A model generated the notes under the pieces. It made no database searches. It had not been told where the DNA came from and saw nothing but the letters and a program-made list of their open reading frames with translations. 64,000 nt of DNA, from the NCBI RefSeq assembly GCF_016889765.1, contig NZ_CP069533.1:806001-870000 (forward strand). The letters are read 5' to 3'. The translations under genes and the position numbers were made by a program. This document shows, piece by piece, positions 19,508 through 29,246 of the stretch. Position 1 is the stretch's first letter. Each line of letters opens with the position of its first letter. The DNA comes from Corynebacterium minutissimum (GTDB lineage: Bacteria > Actinomycetota > Actinomycetes > Mycobacteriales > Mycobacteriaceae).

Positions 19508-19975
19508 TTAAGGGTGCAGTGCAAACTTGGTAAACGGACGCTTGATCGTCCACACCATTAAGACAGAATAGAAGACATCACGCAGTAGTGTCATCATGTA
19601 GTTCATCACTTGGGCATCCTTGTCCGGGTTGGCCTCGAAGCAACCACAATCAATTCCGAGTCCACGCAGCCATGCTTGCGCAATGCCGATCATGAACAGA
19701 ATCAGCACTACCTGCCCTACCCACGCCGATTGACGCAAGAAAAGCCCCAGGAGCAGCAGCAATCCGCCGCACACCTCCAATGGACCGATGAGGTAGGACA
19801 AGTAGTGCGACCACTCGGGCGTGAAAATCTCATAAGCTTTAATACTCTGCGATACCGCGAGCTGGTCAGAGAACTTCGACAGCCCAGCCTTGATCCAGAT
19901 GTAGGCCATGTAGAACCGCGCGAATGCACTGATGATGTCGAGCACCAAGGCGGTGCTCACCTTCTTTTTTGCCAC
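19508..19975 (-). CDS. DoxX/MauE-family membrane protein
   Basis: 155 residues with four hydrophobic spans. FYMAYIWIKAGLSKF and GPLEVCGGLLLLLG match the DoxX/MauE domain, and a cysteine pair GIDCGCFE lies after the third span. MauE proteins support disulfide formation or maturation of methylamine dehydrogenase, and members with this CGC pair often sit beside thioredoxin-fold genes, as here with the DsbA-like gene. GTG 19975 follows AAGG by 7 nt. The 149-bp gap to pgm shows no gene. Confidence 0.82.
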   Translation of the reverse strand: MAKKKVSTALVLDIISAFARFYMAYIWIKAGLSKFSDQLAVSQSIKAYEIFTPEWSHYLSYLIGPLEVCGGLLLLLGLFLRQSAWVGQVVLILFMIGIAQAWLRGLGIDCGCFEANPDKDAQVMNYMMTLLRDVFYSVLMVWTIKRPFTKFALHP

Positions 19976-20124
19976 GCATCAACCTTAGCAAACCCACTAC
20001 CAGTATCTTTAATACCTTTAGAGGAAAAGACGGGGTGCAGCCGCAGAGAACCCGAAGGTGGCGATCCGGAGCTTACTTCACGTCCGCACCGGGGGTACCA
20101 CGCATCAGCAGCGCGGGAGCGCGA

Positions 20125-21741
20125 CTAGGAACCGAGAACCTCAGCGACCAGCGCTTGAGCTTCCGACTGCACCTGCTTGAGGTGCTCCTCACCACGGAAG
20201 CTCTCAGCGTAAATCTTGTACTTGTCCTCGGTGCCGGACGGACGCGCGGCAAACCAGGCGTTCTCCGTGGTGACCTTGAGGCCGCCAATGGCGGCACCGT
20301 TGCCAGGGGCTTCGGTGACCTTGGACACGATGGCTTCACCCGCCAGCTCCGTTGCGGTGACCTGCTCCGGAGAGAGCTTCTTCAAAATCGCCTTCTGCTC
20401 ACGGTTGGCCGGGGCATCGGTACGCGCATAAGCCGGCGCACCGTATTCCTCCGCCAGCTCCGCATAGCGCTGGGACGGGGTCTTGCCGGTCACTGCCAGG
20501 ATCTCCGCCGCCAGCAGATCCAGGATGATGCCGTCCTTGTCCGTCGACCACACCGTTCCGTCGAAGCGCAAGAAGGAGGCACCGGCGGATTCCTCGCCAC
20601 CGAAGCCCAGTGAGCCGTCGACAAGCCCCGGCACAAACCACTTGAAGCCCACCGGGACCTCCACGAGTTCACGGTTCAGGCTGGCTACCACGCGGTCGAT
20701 CATGGAGGAGGACACCAAGGTCTTGCCCACCCCGGCGTTACCCCACTCCGGGCGGTGGCTAAACAGGTACTCGATAGCCACGGCCAAGTAGTGGTTCGGG
20801 TTCATCAAGCCCGCATCCGGGGTAACAATGCCGTGGCGGTCAGCGTCGGCATCATTACCGGTAGCCAGGTCATACTTCGCGCGGTTCTCAACCAACGAAG
20901 CCATAGCGTCCGGCGAGGAGCAGTCCATGCGGATCTTGCCATCAGTATCCAGCGTCATGAAACGGAAGGTGCCATCCACCTCCGGGTTCACCACGGTCAT
21001 GTTGAGCCCGTAGTGCTCAGCGATGGCCTCCCAGTAGTCCACCGAGGCACCACCCATGGGGTCCGCACCGATGCGTACGCCGGCATCCTTAATCGCCTGC
21101 ATATCCACCACGTTGGCCAGGTCCGCGACATAGGTGTCCACATAATTGTGTTTCACACAGCGCTCATCGAGAACACCGTCGACCGGCACGCGCTTCACGC
21201 CCTCAAGCCCGGCGCGCAGGTAGTCATTAGCCTTCGCCGCAATCCAATCGGTGGCCTCCGTATCCGCTGGGCCGCCGGTGGGCGGGTTGTACTTGAAACC
21301 ACCATCGCGCGGCGGGTTGTGAGACGGGGTAATAACAATGCCATCGGTGCCTGGGTTGGTCAGGATGGCGTGGGAGACAGCTGGCGTTGGGGTGTAGCGA
21401 CCCCGATCATCCACGCGAACCTCCAGCTCATTCGCAAGGAGGACCTCGAGGGCAGAGACCATGGCGGGCTCGGACAAAGCGTGAGTATCGCGGCCGATAA
21501 AGATGGCACCGCTCGTGCCCTGCGTGGCGCGGTAGTCCACGATGGCCTGGGTGATAGCCAGGATGTGGGCCTCGTTAAACGCGGTATCCAAAGCGGAACC
21601 GCGGTGACCGGACGTGCCAAAGGCAACCTGCTGGTCAGGATTGTCAGCATCGGGGGTTCGGGTGTAGTAGGCGGTGACCAGTTCCGCGATGTCGATGAGA
21701 TCGGAAGGCTGGGCTGGGTGGCCAGCGCGCTCGTGTGCCAT
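20125..21741 (-). CDS. pgm: Phosphoglucomutase
   Basis: Interconverts glucose 1- and 6-phosphate for glycogen, trehalose and cell-wall sugar synthesis. 538 residues in the long Pgm form: FGTSGHRG near residue 41, catalytic Ser140 in TPSHNP, the DADAD metal loop, the GGEESAG sugar-binding loop and a phosphate-binding RPSGTE near the end. ATG 21741 follows GGAGG with 5-nt spacing. The frame stays open far upstream across crcB, which is a shadow. It is divergent from crcB, about 80 bp away. Confidence 0.95.
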   Translation of the reverse strand: MAHERAGHPAQPSDLIDIAELVTAYYTRTPDADNPDQQVAFGTSGHRGSALDTAFNEAHILAITQAIVDYRATQGTSGAIFIGRDTHALSEPAMVSALEVLLANELEVRVDDRGRYTPTPAVSHAILTNPGTDGIVITPSHNPPRDGGFKYNPPTGGPADTEATDWIAAKANDYLRAGLEGVKRVPVDGVLDERCVKHNYVDTYVADLANVVDMQAIKDAGVRIGADPMGGASVDYWEAIAEHYGLNMTVVNPEVDGTFRFMTLDTDGKIRMDCSSPDAMASLVENRAKYDLATGNDADADRHGIVTPDAGLMNPNHYLAVAIEYLFSHRPEWGNAGVGKTLVSSSMIDRVVASLNRELVEVPVGFKWFVPGLVDGSLGFGGEESAGASFLRFDGTVWSTDKDGIILDLLAAEILAVTGKTPSQRYAELAEEYGAPAYARTDAPANREQKAILKKLSPEQVTATELAGEAIVSKVTEAPGNGAAIGGLKVTTENAWFAARPSGTEDKYKIYAESFRGEEHLKQVQSEAQALVAEVLGS

Positions 21742-21820
21742 GAGGTCCTCCTTGAGACGTGGATGTACCTTTAGCTTGCCTGCTTCGCGGAGGTTTCGCA
21801 TCCCAATTAGGATGGTCGCC

Positions 21821-22132
21821 ATGCCACAGACCATTCTTGTGGGCTGCGGGGCGGCGCTCGGGGCGCTGACTCGTTTCGTCCTCTCCACTCTCCTCGGCGG
21901 CAGCGCGCTGCCGCTGCTCCTCATCAACATCGTGGGCAGCGCTGTCATGGGGTATGCCAAGCCACCGGCCTTCTGGGGTACGGGCTTTCTCGGCGGCTTC
22001 ACCAGTTTCGCCACGTTTGCTTATTTCACCTCTGGCTTCGGCCCAGCACAGGCAGGCGCCTACGTCCTGGCCACCGTGGTGGGGTGTACAGGGGCGTACC
22101 TGCTTGGCGACGTCTCCCGGAGGCCCGCATGA
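21821..22132 (+). CDS. crcB: Fluoride channel subunit CrcB/Fluc, first gene
   Basis: 103 residues with four membrane spans. The family marks are GALTRF in TM1, [11 protein letters not shown] in TM2, and [15 protein letters not shown], the pore phenylalanine box. Fluc proteins are small dimers that export fluoride. ATG 21821 follows AGGA by 8 nt. The stop overlaps the start of the second crcB gene by 4 nt (ATGA), so the two halves are co-translated and probably form a heterodimer. No fluoride riboswitch was recognised upstream. Confidence 0.93.
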   Translation: MPQTILVGCGAALGALTRFVLSTLLGGSALPLLLINIVGSAVMGYAKPPAFWGTGFLGGFTSFATFAYFTSGFGPAQAGAYVLATVVGCTGAYLLGDVSRRPA

Positions 22133-22491
22133 TCATCATCTCCGCCCTCGCCGTGCTTGTTGGCGGGTTTGTGGGAGGCTGCGCACGTTTCACATTTACC
22201 CGCATTTTGCCTTCCCCCACCTGCACATTCGCGGCAAATATCACCGGCGCGGCGCTCGCCGGCGTGGCCTATGGTTACGCCACACATACACAAGCCCCTG
22301 AGTATTTCCTCCCGCTCCTGGCCGCAGGATTAGCGGGCGGCTTATCAACCTGGTCCACGATGGCCAAAGAACTCGGAGAAATGTTAAAGGCCAAGCGCTG
22401 GTGGCGCTTGGCGCGTTATCTCTTCTGGACTATAGGCATCGGCATCGTGGTGGCCTGGCGCGGAGCCTGGGTCGGCTCCCTGCTTGCCTGA
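22129..22491 (+). CDS. crcB: Fluoride channel subunit CrcB/Fluc, second gene
   Basis: 120 residues with four membrane spans and the same marks in weaker form: GCARFTFTR, NITGAALAGVAYGY and GLAGGLSTWSTM where the first copy has GGFTSFATF. The loss of phenylalanines in the pore box suggests the two subunits have divided roles. A tryptophan-rich C-terminal span (KRWWRLARYLFW) is longer than in copy one. It starts in the ATGA overlap with the upstream crcB. Confidence 0.92.
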   Translation: MIIISALAVLVGGFVGGCARFTFTRILPSPTCTFAANITGAALAGVAYGYATHTQAPEYFLPLLAAGLAGGLSTWSTMAKELGEMLKAKRWWRLARYLFWTIGIGIVVAWRGAWVGSLLA

Positions 22492-22510
22492 GTTTTCCTA
22501 GGCCAGCAGG

Positions 22511-25057
22511 CTAGTCGGCGATGGCGTCGAGCGGCGGAGTCTTCGCCGCGCGCTGTGCCGGCCAGATGGCGGCAAATACACCCACAATGCCGGAGCCAAC
22601 CAGCATGATGATGAGCATTAGCCAGGGCACGGTAAGGGAATCGAGGCCGTCATCAGCAAGCACGGAGATGAATGCCCAGCCCAATCCGAGGCCGAGGATC
22701 ATGCCCATGATGGCGCCGAACAAGGCAATCTGGACCGACTCCACCGTGATCATCGTGCGGATCTGGCGGCGCTGAGTACCCACGGCGCGCAGCATGCCGA
22801 TCTCCTGGCGGCGCTCAATGACGCCCAACGTCAATGTGTTCACGATACCCAGGATGGCGATAATGACCGCCAGCGCCAACAGCGCATAAAGGATGGTGAG
22901 CATCTGGTCAATCATGCCGGCTGCCTCGCCAGCGTATTCGGCACCGGTGCGCACCTGCACCACAACGAGATCCTTGACGGATTCCTCCAGGTTGGCTCGC
23001 AGCTCCTCCGTGTCGACGCCCTCTGCCGCGTTGACGGCGACCATCATGATGTCAAGGCTTGACGGATCGACAACTTCGGTTGCCGCGGACTCGGACAGCG
23101 CCAGACGCGGCAGCATCTGGAAAGGCTCATAGGTACCAATGAGGGTGACCTCGGAGGTATGGGTTGGATCTGGGCCGGCGAGCTCGTAGGTCTGGCCGAC
23201 CTGCCAGCCCTGTTCCTCCGCCAACGACGTATCCGCGATGAAGCCCTTCTCATCGCCCAGCTTGAGGGAACCTTCCGCGACGGTGAGGTTGAGGATGTCG
23301 TCAGCGTTGCCGCCAATTACCTGGCTAATAGCCACCTGCGGGCCATAGTTCATCGAGGCCTGGCCATCCACCATGATAGGTGCGGAACTCAATGCCACGA
23401 CCTGGCCCGCGCCTTCAGCATTCCGGGCGAGATCAGCGGTCTCATTCGGCGTGGGGAAATTGCCTGTCGTTGGCCCGGCAAGCAAGAAGTCAGCGCGAAC
23501 ATCCTCGTCGATGGCATCAGATACCGAAGCCTTCATCGTCGCGCCCAGCATGCCGATGGCGGTCACCAAAGCAACGCCGAGCATCAAGGCAAAGGCAGTG
23601 GCGGCGGTGCGACGCGGGTTGCGCGCGGAGTTCGTGGCGGCCAGCTTGCCCACCGCGCCGAAGGGCGCGCCCACAACGCGACCAATCGAGGGCACGATCG
23701 GCAGCGAGATCGCAGGTCCAGCGAGGAAGAAACCAACGATGAGGTTCAGAGCACCGAGGCCGACGAGGGAGGCGCGGATGCCTGTGGAGACGTCGAGAAG
23801 CACGCCCAACACCGCAAAGATAATGCCGGCAATGAGCAGCAGCGCGCCCAGAACCGTACGCACGAGCAAGGAGGAACCCGCAGCGGACTCGGTCGTGCGC
23901 ATAGCTTCAACGGGTTTAACGGCACCCGCGCGACGCGCCGGCGCCCATGCCGAAAATACGGTGACGACCGTTCCCAGGATGATCGGCACGACAACGGCGC
24001 TTACGCTCAGGCCCACACCGCCGCCCATCGGCATGTCCTGCGCGGAGAAGACCGCCTTGATGGCCGCGACGAGGCCCACGCCGGCCACCACGCCCACTGC
24101 GGAGCCCACGAGGCCCACGATGATGGCTTCGGTGACGACAGAACGCGTGATCTGGCCGCGGGAAGCACCGAGAGCGCGAAGCAACGCGAACTCCTTGGTG
24201 CGCTGGGCGACGATCATGGAAAACGTATTCGCGATGATGAACGTACCCACGAGCAGCGCAATGAGGCCGAAGGCGATGAGGAAGTAATTGACAAACTTCA
24301 ACGCGGAGGAAATCTGGTCGGAGATTTCCTGGGCCAGTTCTTCGCCGGCCTCGGCGTCGACGTCGAAGGTCTCATTGAGGTGATCCACGAGCTCTTCCGC
24401 GCTGACCCCGTCAGCTGCGGCGACCTTGAGCTGGGATGAGTCGCCGTAGCGTTCGGTGAATCCCGCGTGGTCCATCAGCAGGGTCAGGCTCGCGCCTTGG
24501 TCCACGGCAGGCTTGACGACGCCCACCACTTTCACCTCATCGCGCTGGTCCGGGTGGACCACGACGAGAGTATCGCCCACGTGGATGCCGAACTTCTCGG
24601 CGGCGGAGTCATTGATGAGAACTTCAGTGGTGCCGTGGGGATCGGAGCCGTCGATAAGCTCAGCGGGTTCGCCGACCGACTGATCAGCCGGATAGTAGGG
24701 CTCAACGCTGGCGGTGCCGCCGCCGGTCTGGAAGGCCTCGGCCTTGTCGTTAGCCGCTACGACGGTCTGGCTGCTTTGAATGTTGACCGCACGCACGTCG
24801 GGATCGTTGGCGATGTCGTCCCGCATCTTCTGATCAAGTGCGGGGCCGTCTTCCTTCTGGCTTACCGCTGCGTCCACGCCAGTGAAGGCAGTGTCAACGG
24901 CCGAGTCAAAAGTATTCGACAGCGCGTTGGTGAACATGAAGGAACCGGAAATGAACGCGGTACCCAGCACCACGGCTAGGAGCGTGAGGGCAAGGCGCAG
25001 TTTGTGCGCGAGAATATTGCGCACGGATACCCTGCGCATGGTGTTCTTCGTGGCCAT
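22511..25057 (-). CDS. ABC transporter permease, FtsX/MacB type (double)
   Basis: 848 residues. There is an N-terminal membrane helix at about 20-40, a large outer domain, three spans around 255-370, a central pair of spans, a second outer domain, and three spans at the end. This is the duplicated FtsX layout of actinobacterial exporters coupled to a single ATPase. MacB-type systems work as mechanotransmitters for peptides, lipids or lipoproteins rather than as classic channels; the cargo is unknown. ATG 25057 follows GAGGG and lies 3 nt behind the ATPase stop, so both come from one mRNA. Confidence 0.88.
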   Translation of the reverse strand: MATKNTMRRVSVRNILAHKLRLALTLLAVVLGTAFISGSFMFTNALSNTFDSAVDTAFTGVDAAVSQKEDGPALDQKMRDDIANDPDVRAVNIQSSQTVVAANDKAEAFQTGGGTASVEPYYPADQSVGEPAELIDGSDPHGTTEVLINDSAAEKFGIHVGDTLVVVHPDQRDEVKVVGVVKPAVDQGASLTLLMDHAGFTERYGDSSQLKVAAADGVSAEELVDHLNETFDVDAEAGEELAQEISDQISSALKFVNYFLIAFGLIALLVGTFIIANTFSMIVAQRTKEFALLRALGASRGQITRSVVTEAIIVGLVGSAVGVVAGVGLVAAIKAVFSAQDMPMGGGVGLSVSAVVVPIILGTVVTVFSAWAPARRAGAVKPVEAMRTTESAAGSSLLVRTVLGALLLIAGIIFAVLGVLLDVSTGIRASLVGLGALNLIVGFFLAGPAISLPIVPSIGRVVGAPFGAVGKLAATNSARNPRRTAATAFALMLGVALVTAIGMLGATMKASVSDAIDEDVRADFLLAGPTTGNFPTPNETADLARNAEGAGQVVALSSAPIMVDGQASMNYGPQVAISQVIGGNADDILNLTVAEGSLKLGDEKGFIADTSLAEEQGWQVGQTYELAGPDPTHTSEVTLIGTYEPFQMLPRLALSESAATEVVDPSSLDIMMVAVNAAEGVDTEELRANLEESVKDLVVVQVRTGAEYAGEAAGMIDQMLTILYALLALAVIIAILGIVNTLTLGVIERRQEIGMLRAVGTQRRQIRTMITVESVQIALFGAIMGMILGLGLGWAFISVLADDGLDSLTVPWLMLIIMLVGSGIVGVFAAIWPAQRAAKTPPLDAIAD

Positions 25058-25060
25058 GCT

Positions 25061-25801
25061 TTAGCCCTCGATTTCTGCCATCACAGCGTGGATGGACTCC
25101 ATGGTTGGGTTGTGCAGCTCGTTGACGAGGCGACCATCGGCAAGGAAGACCACGCGGTCAGCGTAGGACGCTGCTTTAGCGTCGTGGGTCACGATGACGA
25201 CGGTCTGCTCATCCTGGTCCACAGCGGTGCGCAAAATATCGAGCACCTCGGCGGAGGAGTTGGAATCCAGGTTGCCCGTCGGCTCATCACCGAAAATGAT
25301 CTCGGGGCGCGAGACCAGCGCGCGGGCACAGGCCACACGCTGCTGCTGACCACCAGAGAGCTCTGCTGGGCGGTGGCTCAAACGCTGGGCCAGGCCCAGG
25401 CGCGTGGTGATTTCATCGAACCATGCCTGATCCACCTTCTTGCCCGCGATATCAGTGGGCAGGGTGATGTTCTCCGCCGCGGTGAGCGTCGGCACGAGGT
25501 TGAAGGACTGGAAGATGAAACCCAGACGGTCACGGCGCAAGGCGGTGACGTCCTTATCGCTGAGTTGGGACATGTCAGTATCACCGATAAAGGCAGAGCC
25601 GGAAGTAGCGGAGTCTAGGCCCGCCATGGTGTGCATGAGCGTGGACTTGCCAGAACCAGAAGGGCCCATGATGGCAGTGAAGGCGTTGCGCGCAAACTCA
25701 ACGTTGACGTGGTCCAACGCGGTGACTGCGGTATCTCCCTGGCCGTATTGCTTGAACAGGTCGACGGCGCGGGCCGCAGCAGTCATCGTTGGGGTGGTCA
25801 T
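25061..25801 (-). CDS. ABC transporter ATP-binding protein, LolD/MacB type
   Basis: 246 residues with Walker [11 protein letters not shown]-loop FIFQSFNL, signature LSGGQQQR, Walker [13 protein letters not shown] and the H-loop VTHD. The short PTGNLDS box is typical of the MacB/FtsE/LolD group, which agrees with the double FtsX permease downstream. ATG 25801 follows AAGGAG. The operon diverges from crtB; no regulator lies beside it. Confidence 0.94.
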   Translation of the reverse strand: MTTPTMTAAARAVDLFKQYGQGDTAVTALDHVNVEFARNAFTAIMGPSGSGKSTLMHTMAGLDSATSGSAFIGDTDMSQLSDKDVTALRRDRLGFIFQSFNLVPTLTAAENITLPTDIAGKKVDQAWFDEITTRLGLAQRLSHRPAELSGGQQQRVACARALVSRPEIIFGDEPTGNLDSNSSAEVLDILRTAVDQDEQTVVIVTHDAKAASYADRVVFLADGRLVNELHNPTMESIHAVMAEIEG

Positions 25802-25858
25802 GGACGTGTTCTCCTTATAGATGGGGAAAGTAACGTCACTACCCTATCTTGCCGTGGG

Positions 25859-25887
25859 TTAAATGTGTGACGCGTGTGGTCTAAAAT
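25859..25887 (+). promoter_or_regulatory. crtB promoter, leaderless arrangement
   Basis: TTAAAT, a 17-nt spacer and TAAAAT (25882-25887) lie 7 nt before ATG 25895. Transcription would begin at or next to the start codon. Confidence 0.55.
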
Positions 25888-25894
25888 ATGGGAT

Positions 25895-26752
25895 ATGTGC
25901 GGATCTCTTTTGGCTTTGGAACGCTATGACCGCAGCGCCGAAGCTGCCGCGGCGCAGGTGATGAGGCACTATTCCACCAGCTTCTCCCTCGCTACTAGGT
26001 TGCTTAATCCGCAGGTGAGAGTAGACATCCGCAATCTTTATGCCATGGTGCGCACTGCAGATGAAATCGTCGATGCGGGGCTCGACCCCCAGGTTGCCGC
26101 CCCGCTTCTCGACGCCTACGAGGCCACCGTCCGCGCCGCACCTTCCCAGCGTTTTCACACCGACCCGGTAGTACACGCTTATGCGCTCTCGGCACGCCGC
26201 TGCGGCTTTAGGGATGAACACGTGGCACAGTTCTTTTCCTCGATGCGCTCCGACCTGACACGCACTGTCCACACCGCAGAGTCTTTTAAGACTTACGTTC
26301 GAGGCTCTGCCGAAGTCATTGGGCTGCTGTGTCTGGATGCTTTTTATGCCGGTGCGCCTCGGCCCGACGGCGTCGAGGAAGGCGCTGTGCGCCTGGGTGC
26401 GGCATTTCAGAAGATTAATTTTTTGCGGGATTTGCACGAGGATTCCAGCGAGCTGGGCCGTGCTTACTTTCCCACGCTGCGGGAACCGGACAAGCTCGAT
26501 GAGGAGACGAAGGCCGCAATCGTTGCGGACATCCGCGAGGACCTAGCTCATGCGCGCACCGCCACGGGACTGCTTCCCCTGAGCTCGCGAGTAGGGGTAG
26601 CCGCAGCGACGGCCCTTTTTACGGAGCTCACGGATCTCCTCGAGTCCACTCCTGCGCACGACATCATGTCTACGCGCGTCAGCGTTCCAGCAGCGCGGAA
26701 AGCTGTCCTTGTTAGCCGCGCCGCAGCACTCGCGGTAAGGAATAAAGGTTAA
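25895..26752 (+). CDS. crtB: Phytoene/squalene synthase-family protein
   Basis: 285 residues of the trans-isoprenyl synthase fold. Two aspartate-rich regions are seen: VRTADEIVDAG for the first and NFLRDLHEDSSELGRAYFP for the second, with the RGSAEVIGLLCL helix between. CrtB condenses two geranylgeranyl diphosphates to phytoene. ATG 25895 directly follows the leaderless promoter; an upstream GTG at 25874 overlaps that promoter. crtI is 3 nt downstream. The ABC exporter beside it recalls the neighbourhood of the second crtB-crtI set of C. glutamicum; orthology is inference. Confidence 0.88.
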   Translation: MCGSLLALERYDRSAEAAAAQVMRHYSTSFSLATRLLNPQVRVDIRNLYAMVRTADEIVDAGLDPQVAAPLLDAYEATVRAAPSQRFHTDPVVHAYALSARRCGFRDEHVAQFFSSMRSDLTRTVHTAESFKTYVRGSAEVIGLLCLDAFYAGAPRPDGVEEGAVRLGAAFQKINFLRDLHEDSSELGRAYFPTLREPDKLDEETKAAIVADIREDLAHARTATGLLPLSSRVGVAAATALFTELTDLLESTPAHDIMSTRVSVPAARKAVLVSRAAALAVRNKG

Positions 26753-26755
26753 AAC

Positions 26756-28270
26756 ATGACCAAACATGTCGTTGTCATCGGCGCTGGTATTGCAGGTCTA
26801 GCCACCGCGGCCTTGCTGTTGAAGGAAGGTATGCGTGTCACGGTCGTCGACAAGCAGCGCGGCGTCGGTGGACGTGCGGGAAGCCTGAACGTGGATGGCT
26901 TCCGCTTCGATACCGGCCCTTCGTGGTACCTCATGCCGGAGGCCTTCGATGAGTTTTTCCGCGCCTGCGGCACCAGTACGGAGCGCGAACTGGACCTGGT
27001 TGACCTCTCCCCGGCGTACCGCGTCTACAACGAGGACGGCGAGTTTCTTGACGTGGAAACAGGCGTAGACGAGGTAGCCCGTCTCTTTGACTCCCTTGAG
27101 CCGGGCGCTGGCGCCAAGGTGCGCGCTTATCTCGCGCGAGCTTCCGAAGTGTATGCCGTTGCCTTGCGCAACTTTCTCTACACCACGTTCTCCCGCCCCA
27201 CGCAGCTTCTCAGCAAAGATGTGCTCACGCGCCTGGGCACGCTCGCGATGCTGTTGACGCGCTCGCTCGATGGTCTGGTGGCAGCGAGATTTCAGGATTA
27301 CCGGCTGCGACAGATTCTGACCTACCCGGCGGTGTTCCTTTCCACGGAGCCGAAGGCGGCACCAGCGCTGTATTCCTTAATGAGCCATACCGACTTGGTG
27401 GAGGGCGTGCGCTATCCGCAGGGTGGGTTCGCTGCCGTTGTCGACGCCATCGCGCGGCAGGCAGCCGACGCCACCTTCGAGCTAGGCACAGCGGTGGTAG
27501 CGATCAACCATGCGCACGGGCGCGCGACAGGCGTCACGCTGGACGACGGCCGCACAATCCCCGCCGACGCCGTTGTCTCCGCCGCGGACCTACGCCACAC
27601 GGAAACTGCTCTGCTTCCAATTGCCGCGCGGACCTACCCCGAGCGCTACTTCACGCGCCGAGATCCTGGGTTGGGCACGGTGCTAGTTTTCCTCGGTGTG
27701 CGGGGAGCTTTGCCAGAGCTTGCACACCACACACTGCTGTTCAGCAAGGACTGGACGCCGGATTTTCGGGCGGTCTATCACGGTCCGGAGGCCTCTCGGC
27801 CGCTGGGCGCTTCCGAGTCGATCTACGTGTCGAAGACATCTGCCACCGACCCCACCGTCGCGCCGGAGGGCTACGAGAACCTGTTCATGCTCATCCCAGT
27901 GCCAGCTGAGGAATCCTTTGGCCGCGGCGATGCCTACGGCGCCCCGGAATCTCCCCGGGTAGGCGCCATTGCCCGCGCGGCTGTGGCGCAGCTCGGGGCT
28001 TGGACGGGGGTTGAGGATATCGAGGAGAGGGTCGTCGTCAAGCGCTCGCTCGGCCCCTCTGACTTTGCCGAACAGTACAATTCTTGGTCCGGCGGCGCCG
28101 TGGGTCCTGCGCACACGCTGAGGCAGTCAGCATTTTTCCGGGGGCGCAACGTCTCGCGCAAGCTCTCTAACCTTTATTACGCCGGCGGCACGACCGTGCC
28201 TGGGGTAGGTGTTCCCATGTGCCTCATTTCCGCGCAGAACGTGCTGACACGAATGCGCGAGCAGCGCTAG
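26756..28270 (+). CDS. crtI: Phytoene desaturase
   Basis: 504 residues. FAD-binding GAGIAGLATA near the N-terminus, then GGRAGSLNVDGFRFDTGPSWY typical of CrtI, and a C-terminal YYAGGTTVPGVGVPMC box. The enzyme adds double bonds to phytoene to give neurosporene, lycopene or related chromophores. It is co-transcribed with crtB (3-nt gap). No geranylgeranyl-diphosphate synthase, cyclase or elongase follows, so the final pigment depends on genes elsewhere. The stop overlaps the convergent gene by 4 nt. Confidence 0.93.
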   Translation: MTKHVVVIGAGIAGLATAALLLKEGMRVTVVDKQRGVGGRAGSLNVDGFRFDTGPSWYLMPEAFDEFFRACGTSTERELDLVDLSPAYRVYNEDGEFLDVETGVDEVARLFDSLEPGAGAKVRAYLARASEVYAVALRNFLYTTFSRPTQLLSKDVLTRLGTLAMLLTRSLDGLVAARFQDYRLRQILTYPAVFLSTEPKAAPALYSLMSHTDLVEGVRYPQGGFAAVVDAIARQAADATFELGTAVVAINHAHGRATGVTLDDGRTIPADAVVSAADLRHTETALLPIAARTYPERYFTRRDPGLGTVLVFLGVRGALPELAHHTLLFSKDWTPDFRAVYHGPEASRPLGASESIYVSKTSATDPTVAPEGYENLFMLIPVPAEESFGRGDAYGAPESPRVGAIARAAVAQLGAWTGVEDIEERVVVKRSLGPSDFAEQYNSWSGGAVGPAHTLRQSAFFRGRNVSRKLSNLYYAGGTTVPGVGVPMCLISAQNVLTRMREQR

Positions 28271-29160
28271 GCGTCCAGCTCGCATCCTGCGGGCGTTCCA
28301 TTTCGCTTGGTCGTCACCGTAACGGGGTGCCCGCCGAAGAGGTAGCCATCATCGAACTCAACAATGATGTGCCCACGTTGTGGAACGACGACTGCAACCG
28401 GTGTCAATGCAGCGTAGATGTCCTCAACGCTCAACTCCGACACGGGGGTGTCTGCGTCCTCTGCCTGCGCGACTTCGGTGCGCCAACTGTTTGCTGCGGG
28501 AAGGGCTTTCTTCGCGGCGAAGCAACGCGCCGTGTCGAGGAAATCGGCACTGACGACCTTATTAATGACTTTCAACTGGGATCTGAACTTCTTCTTTGAC
28601 TCTGCAAAGAGGAGCTCCTCCTCTTCGTACACGATGCTGATATCCACTCCGAGGTCCTCGGCCCGCCCGTCGAACATGCCCATCGCACGGTCGAGCACCA
28701 ACGGCCCATGGTCGGAGTTCAGGACGACCGGAGCCGCGAGCTTGGCCACCAAGGCGTCCATAGCGGGATCGTCGATAGCGGGAAGAATCTCCCAAATGTC
28801 GACATAATGCTGCTGGCTTCTCTCATGGAAATGGCGTGCTCCCCGCGCTCGGTACACGGTGAAGGGCTCAAGGGCGGCGAGCTCTCGCGGATCCCAGATG
28901 GTTTTTCCTCCGGAGGTCTGGAATAGCTGCGGGTAGCGCACGTCGATATCGCCAGTAATCAGTTCTCCGTCAGGCAAGAAGCGGAGGGCGAGACCCCTCA
29001 TGCTCATCAGCTGAATATGCGTCCTATCTTCAGAGTAGGGCGACTCACTTTCTGACCTCTGCGGCACCGTGGAGGCGATGAATAAGAACTCCGTCGCCTC
29101 ATTGTTTAGGGTTGTCTGAAGAATCTCGTCCTCGGGGAAATCACGGTAGAGCGACAACAT
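28267..29160 (-). CDS. Protein of unknown function, DUF2262-like C-terminus
   Basis: About 297 residues, soluble and acidic, with no signal peptide or membrane span. The last 60 residues (ALTPVAVVVPQRGH, then IIVEFDDGYLFGGHPVTV) resemble the end of DUF2262 proteins, which I name only tentatively. A central LFAESKKKFRSQLKVINK segment is basic and helical. ATG 29160 was chosen because the frame upstream overlaps mgtE's leader; no strong ribosome site is seen. It is convergent with crtI and divergent from mgtE. Function is unknown. Confidence 0.55.
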   Translation of the reverse strand: MLSLYRDFPEDEILQTTLNNEATEFLFIASTVPQRSESESPYSEDRTHIQLMSMRGLALRFLPDGELITGDIDVRYPQLFQTSGGKTIWDPRELAALEPFTVYRARGARHFHERSQQHYVDIWEILPAIDDPAMDALVAKLAAPVVLNSDHGPLVLDRAMGMFDGRAEDLGVDISIVYEEEELLFAESKKKFRSQLKVINKVVSADFLDTARCFAAKKALPAANSWRTEVAQAEDADTPVSELSVEDIYAALTPVAVVVPQRGHIIVEFDDGYLFGGHPVTVTTKRNGTPAGCELDA

Positions 29161-29246
29161 GGGACCAACGTTACCGCAGGCCGACTCGCACGGTGCGTAT
29201 GGCGTAATCTGAGGGGGTTGGACGTCGAGAAGAAGGGCGCTGGACC

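Noticed and set aside
21742..21820. Fluoride riboswitch before crcB
   Set aside because: The 80-bp gap lacks the conserved crcB-motif core and pseudoknot segments.
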